DNA of 64,000 nucleotides from positions 1 to 64,000 of the forward strand of contig NZ_FCOJ02000011.1 in NCBI RefSeq assembly GCF_001545035.1, written 5' to 3'. The notes under the pieces are model-generated. The model was not told the origin of the DNA, did no database searches, and was given only the letters and a program-made list of their open reading frames with translations. The translations under genes and the position numbers were made by a program. Shown piece after piece: positions 25,869 to 34,716 of the stretch (positions are counted from its first letter, which is position 1; each line of letters opens with the position of its first letter). This stretch comes from Caballeronia glebae. GTDB taxonomy: Bacteria > Pseudomonadota > Gammaproteobacteria > Burkholderiales > Burkholderiaceae.

Positions 25869-26228
25869 TCAGGCCGTGCCGCCCCTCGAAAGGAGCGCCA
25901 TGCCCTTCTCCACGTTGAGCGCGGTGCGCACGCCCGAGAGCGTGAGGCCGAGTTCAACGAGCGTGATCGCGACCGAAGGCTGCATGCCGACGACGACCGT
26001 CTCGGCATCGAGCACGCGCGCCATCGCGGCCGTGTTGCCGATCATTCGTCCGATGAACGAATCGACCACGTCGAGCGAGGAAATGTCGATGAGCACGCCG
26101 CGCGCACCGTCCTTCACGATGCGGCCCGTCAAGTCGTCCTGCAGCGCGAGCGCGAGCCGGTCGTGCATGTCGACCTGAATGGTGACGAGCAAGAGCTTGC
26201 CCATCGTGAGAATCGGAATGCGTTCCAT
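25869..26228 (-). CDS. rsbS: RsbS-like STAS-domain stressosome core protein
   Basis: Protein of 119 residues consisting of one STAS domain. The segment ISSLDVVDSFIGRM aligns with Bacillus RsbS around its phosphorylated Ser59, here Ser57. RsbS forms the scaffold of the 1.8-MDa stressosome with RsbR and holds RsbT until phosphorylated. It sits between rsbR (62 bases upstream) and rsbT. Confidence 0.92.
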   Translation of the reverse strand: MERIPILTMGKLLLVTIQVDMHDRLALALQDDLTGRIVKDGARGVLIDISSLDVVDSFIGRMIGNTAAMARVLDAETVVVGMQPSVAITLVELGLTLSGVRTALNVEKGMALLSRGGTA

Positions 26229-26290
26229 CGCTTGAAACCCCGTTCAGTCGCGTTGCGTTCTGTGCGTTCTTTGAATGTCGGGACGCGGCG

Positions 26291-27208
26291 TCATTCCGGT
26301 TGCTGCGAATCGAAGCCGTCGCTCGCGCGGCTGCCACGCGATGCGTCGTGCCCGAGCCCCGTCGCCACCGACTTACCGGTGCGCTGCAGCGCGACGACGA
26401 AAGCCGACGCGAGCGTCGCCTTGGTCGTGACGTTCGAGAGATTCACGCCGAGATGCACGATAGTCTGCGCGATCTGCGGACGAATGCCGCTGATGATGCA
26501 ATCCGCGCCCATGAGACGCGCCGCGGCGACAGTCTTCAGCAAGTGCTGCGCGACGAGCGTATCGACGGTCGGCACGCCGGTGATGTCGATGATCGAAATG
26601 GCCGCGCCCGTTTCGACGATCTTCTGCAGCAGGTTTTCCATTACGACCTGCGTGCGCGCGGAATCGAGCGTGCCGATGAGCGGCAGCGCGAGAATGCCGT
26701 CCCACAACTGCACGACGGGCGTCGAGAGTTCGAGCAGTTCCTGCTGCTGGCGCACGATGACCTGCTCGCGGCTCGCCTGGAAGACTTCCATCGTGAAGAG
26801 GCCGAGCCCGTCGAAGAGCGTGCTGATCGTCCACGTGAGATCGGCGATCGTGGCCGCGTCGTCGCCGAGCGACTCGCGCAGGCGCGTGAAGAGCGGCTGC
26901 TTGAGCGAGAACACGAACATCGCGGTCTCGACCGGCGTAAAGCCCTGACGCGCGCGCTGCGTGGACATTTCTGCGAGAAACGCCCGCACTTCCTGCCATT
27001 CGGGCGACTTGACATCGACCCGCTCGGAGCTGCGAAGCGCCGTCGCCGTAAGCGAGACGAACTGCGTGAACTGATTGCGCAATTCCGCCTCGCCAACGAG
27101 CCCGCGCCGCGACGCGACGGCGTGCTGCTGCGCGAACCACTCCGCGAGCAATTGCTCCTGATTGCTGGTGAACAACTGGGCAAGCCGCGTTCCGCCGACC
27201 ATTTCCAT
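26291..27208 (-). CDS. rsbR: RsbR-like stressosome sensor (N-terminal sensory domain + STAS)
   Basis: Protein of 305 residues. Residues 1-150 are an all-helical N-terminal domain of the RsbR type, which projects from the complex as the sensory turret. Residues about 160-280 are the STAS domain. Both threonines phosphorylated by RsbT in Bacillus RsbRA (Thr171 and Thr205) have counterparts: Thr217 in GVPTVDTLVA and Thr249 in QIAQTIVHLG. No haem ligand can be assigned from sequence alone. First gene of the stressosome operon, divergent from the purine permease. Confidence 0.92.
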   Translation of the reverse strand: MEMVGGTRLAQLFTSNQEQLLAEWFAQQHAVASRRGLVGEAELRNQFTQFVSLTATALRSSERVDVKSPEWQEVRAFLAEMSTQRARQGFTPVETAMFVFSLKQPLFTRLRESLGDDAATIADLTWTISTLFDGLGLFTMEVFQASREQVIVRQQQELLELSTPVVQLWDGILALPLIGTLDSARTQVVMENLLQKIVETGAAISIIDITGVPTVDTLVAQHLLKTVAAARLMGADCIISGIRPQIAQTIVHLGVNLSNVTTKATLASAFVVALQRTGKSVATGLGHDASRGSRASDGFDSQQPE

Positions 27209-27582
27209 GCCGAGATTCCTGTGCGAATGATGTTATTGGGCGCCGCGGCCCGGAAGCTGGTTTGTTGCATTGCCGCGAGAGCTATCGAAATAAAGCGAAC
27301 GCGAAGCGCTCGGAATGTAGCACGTCATCCCAAAAATCGACAGTACGGCGAGCCTTATAGCGCAAGGGATTCGAAATTATTCGATCTCGCGTCCATCGCG
27401 CGTTCGGTGAATCGGAAATTGCTGCCGGACGTTCGTTTTATCCTCGACAAAAACCGGTCAATTATCCTTATCAACGTCACCCGTGTCCGATCCCATGTAT
27501 AGCGTTTCGATTATTTTTCGGCCATCGCCCGATGCAATACTCGGGCGACCGACTCAACGTCCTTCGACCTGCCGGAGCGCAC
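27209..27582. other. Divergent promoter region between rsbR and the purine permease
   Basis: 374 bases with no credible gene. It is A/T-richer than its surroundings between 27285 and 27535 and must hold the promoters of both divergent operons. A small inverted repeat CGAA-ATTA-TTCG lies at about 27370-27381. I see no recognisable riboswitch before the permease gene and no confident -35/-10 pair. Confidence 0.5.
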
Positions 27583-28953
27583 ATGGCCCAAACGATTCAT
27601 CCCGTCGACGAAGTGTTGCCCATCGGTCAGATGCTCGCGGTCGGCATCCAGCACGTGCTCGTGATGTACGCGGGCGCGATTGCCGTGCCGCTCATCATCG
27701 GCGCGGCGCTGAAGCTGCCGAAGGAACAGGTTGCGTTTCTGATCAGCTCGGACCTCTTCGCGTGCGGGCTCGTCACGCTGGTGCAGTGCATCGGCGTCTG
27801 GAAGTTCGGCATCCGCCTGCCGGTGATCATGGGCGTGAGCTTCGCCCCAGTCGGCCCGATGGTCGCGATGGCGTCGTCCGGCGCGGGCCTGACGGCGATC
27901 TTCGGCGCGACGATCGCGGCGGGCCTGTTCGCGATTCTGATCGCGCCGTTCTTCGGGCGGCTGATGCGCTTCTTTCCGCCGATCGTCACGGGCACGATCA
28001 TTCTGACGATCGGGATGACGCTCTTTCCGGTCGCGATCAACTGGGCGGGCGGCGGACGCGGCGCCGCGAATTTCGGCGAGCCGCGCAACCTGATGATCGC
28101 GGCCATCGTGCTGCTCGCGATTCTGCTCATCAACAAGTATCTGAAGGGTTTCCTTGCGAACATTTCGGTGTTGCTCGGCATGGCGGCCGGTTTCGCGATC
28201 GCGTTGCCGCTCGGCTTCGTCGATTTCGCGGGCGTGGGCCAGGCCGCGTGGTTCGCGCCGGTGCGCCCGTTCGCGTTCGGCATGCCGACCTTCGATATCG
28301 CGGCGATCGCATCTCTGTGCCTCGTGATGGTCGTCATCATGGTGGAATCGCTCGGCATGTTTCTCGCGCTCGGCGACCTCGCGATGCGTCCCGTTTCGCG
28401 TATCGATGCGACGCGCGGGTTGCGCACCGATGGCCTCGGCACCGTGATCGGCGGCATCTTCAATACGTTTCCGCATTCGTCGTTCTCGCAGAATATCGGG
28501 CTCGTGGGCATTACGGGCGTGAAAAGCCGCTGGGTGGTCGCGGTGTCGGGCGTGATCCTGATTCTGCTCGGGCTCTTGCCGAAGCTTTCGAATCTGATTG
28601 CTTCAATACCGGTGGTCGTGCTCGGCGGCGCGGGCATCGCGATGTTCGGGATGGTCGCGGCGACCGGCGTGAAGATCCTGAGCAAGGTCGATTTCGACAG
28701 CAAGAACAACTTGCTCATCATCGCGATCAGTCTTGGCGTAGGCGTGATTCCGCTTGCCGCGCCGACGTTCTTCGCGCATATGCCGCCGTGGGCGGGACCG
28801 CTGACGCACAGCGGGATCACGCTGGCCGCGGTCTTTGCGATTCTGCTCAACGCGCTTTTCAATCGCGGGCGGGATTCGGCGGAGGTGGAAAAGGAAATCG
28901 CCGCGGAGATGCCTTTGAGCTTGCGACAGGGAGATGTGGATGTGCGGGAGTGA
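27583..28953 (+). CDS. NCS2-family xanthine/uric acid permease
   Basis: Protein of 456 residues, with about 12-14 membrane segments expected, of the nucleobase-ascorbate transporter family. The NAT signature is present as QNIGLVGITG (Q-N-x-G-x4-T-G), and the conserved Glu of the eighth segment is in MVVIMVESLG. A glutamine at the first signature position is found in bacterial xanthine and urate permeases; uracil permeases usually have glutamate there. It should be a proton symporter in the inner membrane. ATG 27583 has GGAG 7 bases before it. The hydrolase gene follows after 53 bases and may be co-transcribed. Confidence 0.88.
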   Translation: MAQTIHPVDEVLPIGQMLAVGIQHVLVMYAGAIAVPLIIGAALKLPKEQVAFLISSDLFACGLVTLVQCIGVWKFGIRLPVIMGVSFAPVGPMVAMASSGAGLTAIFGATIAAGLFAILIAPFFGRLMRFFPPIVTGTIILTIGMTLFPVAINWAGGGRGAANFGEPRNLMIAAIVLLAILLINKYLKGFLANISVLLGMAAGFAIALPLGFVDFAGVGQAAWFAPVRPFAFGMPTFDIAAIASLCLVMVVIMVESLGMFLALGDLAMRPVSRIDATRGLRTDGLGTVIGGIFNTFPHSSFSQNIGLVGITGVKSRWVVAVSGVILILLGLLPKLSNLIASIPVVVLGGAGIAMFGMVAATGVKILSKVDFDSKNNLLIIAISLGVGVIPLAAPTFFAHMPPWAGPLTHSGITLAAVFAILLNALFNRGRDSAEVEKEIAAEMPLSLRQGDVDVRE

Positions 28954-29006
28954 GGACAGCGCAAACCCACTAACATACGAGGAACGTCAAACCGCCGACA
29001 TCTCCG

Positions 29007-29831
29007 ATGCGCGAAGTCCTCTGGACCGCCCTCTTTGCCATAGCGCTGATCTACTCCATCGCACTAGCGGGCCTGTACTGGCTGCAAGGCCGGCTCGTCT
29101 ATCCGCTCGAACAGATCGAGGCCTTCAAGAACGCCGAACTGGAAGCACGCACCGAAGCGGTCAGCATAAGAACCGCGGACGGCCTCGACCTGACCATGCG
29201 CTATAAAGCGCCGCCCGATGAAACCGCGCCGACGGTCATCCTCTTTCACGGCAATGGCGAAGACCTCGCCCAACGCGGCCATATCGCGCTGGAGATGATC
29301 GAAGCGGGCTACGGCGTGTTGCTCGCCGAATATCGCGGCTACGGCGGCAATCCCGGCAGACCGCACGAAGCCGGCCTCCATGCCGATGCGCGCGCCGCCT
29401 ACAACTACGCCGCGGCACGCTCGCGCAACATCGTGCTACACGGCTATTCGCTCGGCTCCGGCGTCGCCGTGCAGCTTGCAAGCGTCGCGAAAGTCCGTGC
29501 GCTGATGCTCGAAGCGCCGTTCACGAGCATCGTCGATGTCGCCGCGAAACGCTTCTGGTTTTTCCCCGTGCGGCTTCTCGCACGCGACCGCTACGAAAGC
29601 CTCGCGAAAATTGCATCGATCGATGCGCCGTTGCTGATCTACGGCGGCACGAACGACGGCGTGATCCCGCCCGCGCACTTCCAGCGCCTCTTCGATGCCG
29701 CTCGCGGCGACAAGCGCCTCGCGCTAATCGAAGACGCCGATCATCTCGACGTATGGACGATGGGCGGCCGCGAACACGTTATGCAATTTCTCGCTTCACT
29801 GCAACCGACCCGCGACACGCTGCAAGCCTAG
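29007..29831 (+). CDS. Membrane-anchored alpha/beta hydrolase
   Basis: Protein of 274 residues: an N-terminal membrane anchor (about residues 6-26), then an alpha/beta-hydrolase domain with oxyanion region FHGNGED (80-86), nucleophile elbow GYSLGSG (Ser148), Asp in GGTNDGVIPP and His in EDADHLD. Resembles the ABHD13/17 and YfhR-type hydrolases; substrate unknown. The stop codon lies in the tetranucleotide CTAG that also ends the convergent exonuclease gene. Confidence 0.88.
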   Translation: MREVLWTALFAIALIYSIALAGLYWLQGRLVYPLEQIEAFKNAELEARTEAVSIRTADGLDLTMRYKAPPDETAPTVILFHGNGEDLAQRGHIALEMIEAGYGVLLAEYRGYGGNPGRPHEAGLHADARAAYNYAAARSRNIVLHGYSLGSGVAVQLASVAKVRALMLEAPFTSIVDVAAKRFWFFPVRLLARDRYESLAKIASIDAPLLIYGGTNDGVIPPAHFQRLFDAARGDKRLALIEDADHLDVWTMGGREHVMQFLASLQPTRDTLQA

Positions 29832-30631
29832 GCATCCGCCGCTTTCTTGCGAGTGCGGCCGAGCTTGAGCGTGACCCACGTCGGCGCATGATCGCTCGCA
29901 TGCGGCTCGCCCCGCACCCATTTGTCGACGCCCGCCGTGTCCAGCTTCTTCGCGAGATCCTTGCTGAGCAAAATGTGGTCGATGCGCAGGCCCGAATTCG
30001 TCTGCCAGTGATTGCGAAAGTAATCCCAGAACGTGTAGATGCGTTCATCGGGATACGTCTTGCGCAGCGCATCCGTCCAGCCCTGCGCGAGCAAGTCCGC
30101 ATAGGCGGCGCGGGTCTCGGGCTGCAGCAGGGCATCCTTGAGCCACGAGCGCGTGTTGTAGATATCTTCGTCGGTGGGCACGACGTTGTAATCGCCCGCG
30201 AGCACGACCGGATGACCGCTCGCGAACAACGCCTTCGCGTGCGCATTGAAACGCGCGAACCAGTCGAGCTTGTAAGCGAACTTCGGTCCGGGCTGCGGAT
30301 TGCCGTTCGGAAGATAGAGACAACCGATCAGCACGCCGCCCACGGCCGCTTCGATGTATCGGCTATGCGTATCGTCCTCGAAACCGGGCAGCCCGCGCCG
30401 GCTCAGCACCGGCTCGGCATCCTTGGCGAGAATCGCCACGCCGTTCCACGATTGCTGGCCGTGCCATAGCGCGCCATAGCCCGCGTTCGCGATCGCGTCG
30501 GCGGGAAACTGCGCATCCGTCGCCTTCAATTCCTGCAGGCAGACGATATCGGGCGATTCGCGTTCGAGCCATTTCAGCAACGCATCGAGCCGCGGACGGA
30601 TGCCGTTGATGTTGAAGGTCGCGATTTTCAC
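29828..30631 (-). CDS. xthA: Exodeoxyribonuclease III (AP endonuclease)
   Basis: Protein of 267 residues of the ExoIII/APE1 family, cutting DNA at abasic sites and degrading 3' ends in base-excision repair. Motifs in order: ATFNINGIR, LQELKA (catalytic Glu), LPNGNPQPG, GDYNVVPTD, and the C-terminal SDHAP. Metal dependent. The GTG at 30631 is chosen since GGAGAG lies 7 bases upstream and the protein then begins with the family-typical MKIATFN. Shares four bases (CTAG) with the convergent hydrolase gene. Confidence 0.93.
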   Translation of the reverse strand: MKIATFNINGIRPRLDALLKWLERESPDIVCLQELKATDAQFPADAIANAGYGALWHGQQSWNGVAILAKDAEPVLSRRGLPGFEDDTHSRYIEAAVGGVLIGCLYLPNGNPQPGPKFAYKLDWFARFNAHAKALFASGHPVVLAGDYNVVPTDEDIYNTRSWLKDALLQPETRAAYADLLAQGWTDALRKTYPDERIYTFWDYFRNHWQTNSGLRIDHILLSKDLAKKLDTAGVDKWVRGEPHASDHAPTWVTLKLGRTRKKAADA

Positions 30632-30687
30632 TCGGCGTCTCTCCATCGGTGGATCGGAATCGATGCTACACGCGTCGCAGTTTGCGT

Positions 30688-30881
30688 GCCGCATCGTCGG
30701 CGCAATACATCGGGCAGGTGACGGGACCGCTCGCGGGCGGCTTCATCGCGGCGCATTCGGACATGCCGGCCGTCGTCGCGATGACGAGCATGCTGATGTT
30801 CGCGGCGCCGCGTTCAATGCGTGGGTGTTCTCAGCACAGGAACCGCACACGCGAGATCGGCGCCTGACGCTTAACGCCTGA
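30688..30881 (+). pseudogene. 3' fragment of an MFS transporter gene, frameshifted
   Basis: Residues SAQYIGQVTGPLAGGFIAAH and then MPAVVAMTSMLMFA read like the last two membrane segments of an MFS transporter. After about 30805 the similarity jumps to the next frame (AAFNAWVFSAQEPH). Restoring one G in GCGGCGCC gives a continuous FAGAAFNAWVF. Nothing upstream matches the rest of an MFS protein; the fragment begins right after the 5' end of the divergent xthA gene. I infer a deletion that removed most of the gene, followed by decay. Confidence 0.65.
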
Positions 30882-30884
30882 CGC

Positions 30885-31889
30885 CTAGCGCTTCTCGCTG
30901 TCGAGGTGCGCCATCTGCACGGCCTCGTAGCGATCGCCCGCCGCCGCGCCTTTCGGCACCGCCGCTTCGATCGCGGCGAGTTCCTCCTTCGTGAGCGTCA
31001 CGTCCAGTGCGCCGAGCGATTCCGTGAGCCGGTCGCGACGCCGCGCGCCGATCACGGGAACGATGTCGTCGCCCTGCGCGAGCACCCACGCAATCGCGAT
31101 CTGCGCGACGCTCACGGCTTTCGCATCGGCGATCTTGCGCAATGCATCGACGAGCGCGAGATTGCGTTCGACATTGCCTTGCTGAAAACGCGGGCTGTTC
31201 GCGCGCCAGTCGCCCGACTGCGCGGCGTCCTTGTTCCAGTGTCCGCTGATGAGCCCGCGCGACAGCACGCCATACGCCGTGATGCCGATGCCGAGTTCCC
31301 TGCACGCCGGAAGAATCGATTCCTCCATGCCGCGCGAGATCAGCGAATACTCGATCTGCAGATCGCACACCGGATGCACGGCGGCGGCCTTGCGGATCGT
31401 GTCCGCGCCCACTTCCGACAAGCCGACGTGACGAACATAGCCCGCGTCGATCATCTCGCCGATGGCGCCGACGGTGTCTTCCACCGGCACGCCGGCATCG
31501 AGCCGCGCGGGCCGATAGATGTCGATATGCTCGACGCCCAGGCGCTGCAACGTGTACGCGAGCGAATTCTTCACGGCGACAGGACGGCCATCGAACGCGA
31601 TGAAGTTGCCTGCCGGATCGCGCATGCCGCCGAACTTCACGCTGAGAATCGCCGAATCGCGGCGCGAAGGCGGCGCGCTTCTCAACGCCTCGCCGATCAG
31701 CATCTCGTTGTGGCCCATGCCATAGAAGTCGCCTGTGTCGAGCAGCGTCACGCCCGCTTCGAGCGCCGCGTGAATCGTCGCGATGCTCTCCGCGCGATCC
31801 GACGGCCCGTACATGCCCGACATGCCCATGCATCCGACGCCGATCGCCGACGATCGCGGGCCGGTCTTTCCGAGTCTGCGCTGTTCCAT
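30885..31889 (-). CDS. Aldo/keto reductase
   Basis: Protein of 334 residues with an (alpha/beta)8 barrel. The catalytic Asp and Tyr are in LLDTGDFYGMG and the Lys in SVKFGG; the usual active-site His segment reads IDIYRPARLD, as in a subgroup that lacks that histidine. NADPH-binding end: GARRRDRLTESL. Cytoplasmic, NADPH dependent; carbonyl substrate unknown. It is transcribed divergently from the LysR gene 109 bases away, which may regulate it. Confidence 0.9.
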   Translation of the reverse strand: MEQRRLGKTGPRSSAIGVGCMGMSGMYGPSDRAESIATIHAALEAGVTLLDTGDFYGMGHNEMLIGEALRSAPPSRRDSAILSVKFGGMRDPAGNFIAFDGRPVAVKNSLAYTLQRLGVEHIDIYRPARLDAGVPVEDTVGAIGEMIDAGYVRHVGLSEVGADTIRKAAAVHPVCDLQIEYSLISRGMEESILPACRELGIGITAYGVLSRGLISGHWNKDAAQSGDWRANSPRFQQGNVERNLALVDALRKIADAKAVSVAQIAIAWVLAQGDDIVPVIGARRRDRLTESLGALDVTLTKEELAAIEAAVPKGAAAGDRYEAVQMAHLDSEKR

Positions 31890-31998
31890 GTTCGTTCTCT
31901 CCTGAAGGGATGGAGACGATTATGGGAGCAAACCACGCGTGCGATAATCCGCCTCAATCCGAATGGGCTGTGCGCCCAGGCGAACAATGGGGCGAATC

Positions 31999-32892
31999 AT
32001 GAGCGAACCGGATCTGTCGGATCTTCACGCGTTTCTGGCCGTCGCGCGTTCGCGCGGCTTCAGGCAGGCGGCGCTGTTGCGCGGCGTGTCGGCATCTTCA
32101 CTGAGCGAGGCGATACGCAGGCTCGAAACGCGTCTGGGCGTGCGCCTGTTGAATCGCACGACGCGCAGCGTCACGCCGACCGAAGCGGGCGAGCGGCTGA
32201 TCGAACGGCTCGCGCCCGCGTTCACGGAAATCGCGGGCGCGCTCGATGCCGTCAACGGCTTTCGCGACAGCCCGACCGGCACGCTGCGCCTGAACGTGCC
32301 GAGAATCGTCTCGCGAGAAATATTGCCGCCGATCGTCGCGCGTTTTCTGACGGCGCATCCGGGCATCAAGCTGGAGATCAGCGCGACCGATACCTTCATC
32401 GACGTGCTCGCCGCCGGTTTCGACGCGGGCATCCGCTACGACGAACGCATTGAGCGCGACATGATCGCCGTGCCAATCGGGCCGCGCACGCAGCGCTTCG
32501 TCGCGGTTGCGGCGCCTTCGTATCTCGCGGCGCACGGCGAGCCGAAGCATCCGCGCGAACTCGTGAATCATGCGTGCATCGGGCATCGCTTCGACAGCGG
32601 CGTGCTGGCCGTGTGGGAATTCATGCGGGGCAAGGAAACGATACGCATCGCGCCGCAAGGGCCGCTCGTCACGTCGTCGATCGAAATCAGCCGAAGCGCG
32701 GCCATCGCTGGCTTGGGTCTCGTCTATACGTTCGACGAGTTCGTGCGCGGCGCCATCGACGACGGCGCGCTCGTGCCGGTGCTCAAGCCGTGGTGGCAGA
32801 GCTTCACCGGGCCGCGTCTTTATTATCCGAGCCGCGCGCACATGCCGGGGCCGTTGCGCGCGTTCATCGACTTCATTCGCGCGGCGAATTGA
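31999..32892 (+). CDS. LysR-family transcriptional regulator
   Basis: Regulator of about 297 residues. The N-terminal winged helix-turn-helix (LHAFLAVARSRGFRQAALLRGVSASSLSEAIRRLETRLGVRLLNRTTRSVTP-type) is followed by a type 2 periplasmic-binding-like effector domain. The pattern around GFRQAA and SLSEAIRRLE is typical of the CrgA/DsdC-like group seen beside oxidoreductase genes. The likely target is the divergent aldo/keto reductase. Start at ATG 31999; ATG 31987 is also in frame. Confidence 0.88.
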   Translation: MSEPDLSDLHAFLAVARSRGFRQAALLRGVSASSLSEAIRRLETRLGVRLLNRTTRSVTPTEAGERLIERLAPAFTEIAGALDAVNGFRDSPTGTLRLNVPRIVSREILPPIVARFLTAHPGIKLEISATDTFIDVLAAGFDAGIRYDERIERDMIAVPIGPRTQRFVAVAAPSYLAAHGEPKHPRELVNHACIGHRFDSGVLAVWEFMRGKETIRIAPQGPLVTSSIEISRSAAIAGLGLVYTFDEFVRGAIDDGALVPVLKPWWQSFTGPRLYYPSRAHMPGPLRAFIDFIRAAN

Positions 32893-32908
32893 GCGCCGCT
32901 TATAGCGC

Positions 32909-33787
32909 TTACTGCTGCACGCCCCAGCGCCGCACGGTCACGCGCTCGATGGTATCGAACACGAGATGCTCGACCGCGAGCCCGATCACGATCACCGCAG
33001 CCAGCCCCGCAAACACGCGGTCCGTATAAAGCTCGTTGCGGTTCTGGAAGATGTACCAGCCGAGCCCGCCTTTGCCCGAGCTCGCACCGAACACGAGTTC
33101 CGCCGCGATCAGCGTGCGCCACGCGAAGGCCCAGCCCACGCGCAAGCCGGCGAGAATCGAAGGCAGCGCGGCGGGCACGAGAATCAGCATCACATGACGC
33201 ATGCCGTTGAGCCCGTAGTTGCGGCCCGTCATGCGCAAGGTCGAAGGCACGGCCTGAAAGCCCGCATACGTGTTGAGCGCGAGCGGCCACAACACCGAAT
33301 GCACGAGCACGAACAGCAGGCTTCCCGTGCCGAGTCCGAACCATAGCAACGCGAGCGGCAACAGCGCGATGGACGGCAGCGGATTGAACATCGCGGTGAG
33401 CATCGTCAGGATGTCGCGGCCGATGCGCGTCGACACCGCGAGCGATGTCAGCGCGAACGCGAGCGCCGCGCCGAGCGCATAGCCGCGCAGCAATACCGAC
33501 ATCGAAATGCCGATCTTCTCGATGAGTTCGCCCGACGCGATGCCTTGCACGAACGCAACGAAGGTCGCGCTGAACGTCGGCAGCAGGAGATCGTTATCGA
33601 CAGCGCGCGCGGCGATTTCCCACATCGCGATCAACACGAGCGCGATGATCGACTTGCGCAGCCACGTGCGATCCGCGAGCCGCTTCGAAAGCGGCAGCGG
33701 CGCAACATGTTCGACGGCGACATTCGCGGCGGGCGCGACTTCGTATTCGGGCCGCACGGGCGGCACCATCAAATGCGGCGTGCTCAA
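32909..33787 (-). CDS. ABC transporter permease, taurine/aliphatic sulfonate type (SsuC/TauC-like)
   Basis: Protein of 292 residues with about six membrane segments after a 45-residue cytoplasmic N-terminus. The EAA loop reads GRNYGLNGMRHVMLILVPAALPSILAGLRVGWAFAWRTLI-like, with the G and hydrophobic pattern that contacts the ATPase. I place the start at TTG 33787: GAGGAGG lies 7 bases upstream and the TTG overlaps the ATPase stop as TTGA. An ATG 7 codons later is the alternative. Works with the ATPase and binding protein encoded upstream. Confidence 0.87.
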   Translation of the reverse strand: MSTPHLMVPPVRPEYEVAPAANVAVEHVAPLPLSKRLADRTWLRKSIIALVLIAMWEIAARAVDNDLLLPTFSATFVAFVQGIASGELIEKIGISMSVLLRGYALGAALAFALTSLAVSTRIGRDILTMLTAMFNPLPSIALLPLALLWFGLGTGSLLFVLVHSVLWPLALNTYAGFQAVPSTLRMTGRNYGLNGMRHVMLILVPAALPSILAGLRVGWAFAWRTLIAAELVFGASSGKGGLGWYIFQNRNELYTDRVFAGLAAVIVIGLAVEHLVFDTIERVTVRRWGVQQ

Positions 33788-34608
33788 AGCGCAGCCTCCT
33801 CTTCGAACAACAGACGATGAATGCGCGCGACGCTCTGCTGAAACTCGCCGCGACCCAGGCTTTCCTGCGTGTATTGATGACTGTTCAACTCGGCGCGCAC
33901 GCGTCCCGGATGCGGCGTCAGCAACAGAATGCGATTGCCGACGATAAGCGCTTCCTCGATCGAATGCGTGACGAACAACAACGTGAAGCGCTCGTCGCTC
34001 CACAGGCGCAAAAGCTCTTCCTGCATGCGGCGTCGCGTGAGCGCATCGAGTGCGGCGAAGGGCTCGTCCATCAGCAGCACGCGCGGCTGCATGGCGAGCG
34101 CGCGCGCGATGGCCACGCGCTGCTTCATGCCGCCCGACAGCGTGTGCGGATAAGCATCGGCGAATTTAGCGAGACCGACCTTGTCGAGATAATGCAGCGC
34201 ACGCTCGCGGGCTTCGGCGCGGCCGAGCTTGCGCGCGGCGCGCAGCGGAAAGGCCACGTTCTGCACGACGGTCTTCCACGGCGGCAGTTGATCGAATTCC
34301 TGAAACACGACGATGCGATCCGCGCCCGGTCCGCGCACGCGCTCGCCGCCGATTTCGATGCTGCCCGCGACCGGTTCGATGAAGCCCGCCACGGCCTTGA
34401 GCAAGGTCGATTTTCCGCAGCCCGAAGGCCCGAGCAACACGAAGCGATCGGCGCCGTAGACATCGAAGCTGACATCGTGCGTCGCGCGCACTAGACGCTC
34501 GGGCGTGCGGTATTCGAGCGTGACGTTCTTCGCGCTGAGAAGCTTGCCGCTCGTGGAAGCCTCACGATTTACGTCGTGAGAATAAAGCGCTCGGGGATTG
34601 GCGGCCAT
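33784..34608 (-). CDS. ABC transporter ATP-binding protein, sulfonate/taurine type (SsuB/TauB-like)
   Basis: Protein of about 274 residues with one nucleotide-binding domain: Walker A GPSGCGKST, Q-loop VFQEFDQLPPWKT, signature LSGGMKQR, Walker B VLLMDEPFAALDA, and H-loop VTHSIEEA. The LPPWKTVVQNVAF segment after the Q-loop is typical for nitrate/sulfonate/taurine importers. Start ATG 34608 has no strong ribosome-binding site and the first 25 residues are unlike the family, so a later start is possible. Confidence 0.88.
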   Translation of the reverse strand: MAANPRALYSHDVNREASTSGKLLSAKNVTLEYRTPERLVRATHDVSFDVYGADRFVLLGPSGCGKSTLLKAVAGFIEPVAGSIEIGGERVRGPGADRIVVFQEFDQLPPWKTVVQNVAFPLRAARKLGRAEARERALHYLDKVGLAKFADAYPHTLSGGMKQRVAIARALAMQPRVLLMDEPFAALDALTRRRMQEELLRLWSDERFTLLFVTHSIEEALIVGNRILLLTPHPGRVRAELNSHQYTQESLGRGEFQQSVARIHRLLFEEEAAL

Positions 34609-34716
34609 GTTCCATGTGCTCGATTGCAAACGATAACGATACCGGCGGGCAACGTCCGCGCTAACCAATCAATGCGCATATCGATTTCGCGCTCGCCGAT
34701 AAGCACGCACTTACAT

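Noticed and set aside
27209-27582. Riboswitch before the purine permease
   Set aside because: No conserved purine, xanthine or guanidine-type aptamer core could be recognised in the leader.
27511-28976. Long antisense frames opposite the purine permease gene
   Set aside because: Charged or Ser/Thr/Pro-rich shadow translations caused by high GC at third positions; no start signals or motifs.
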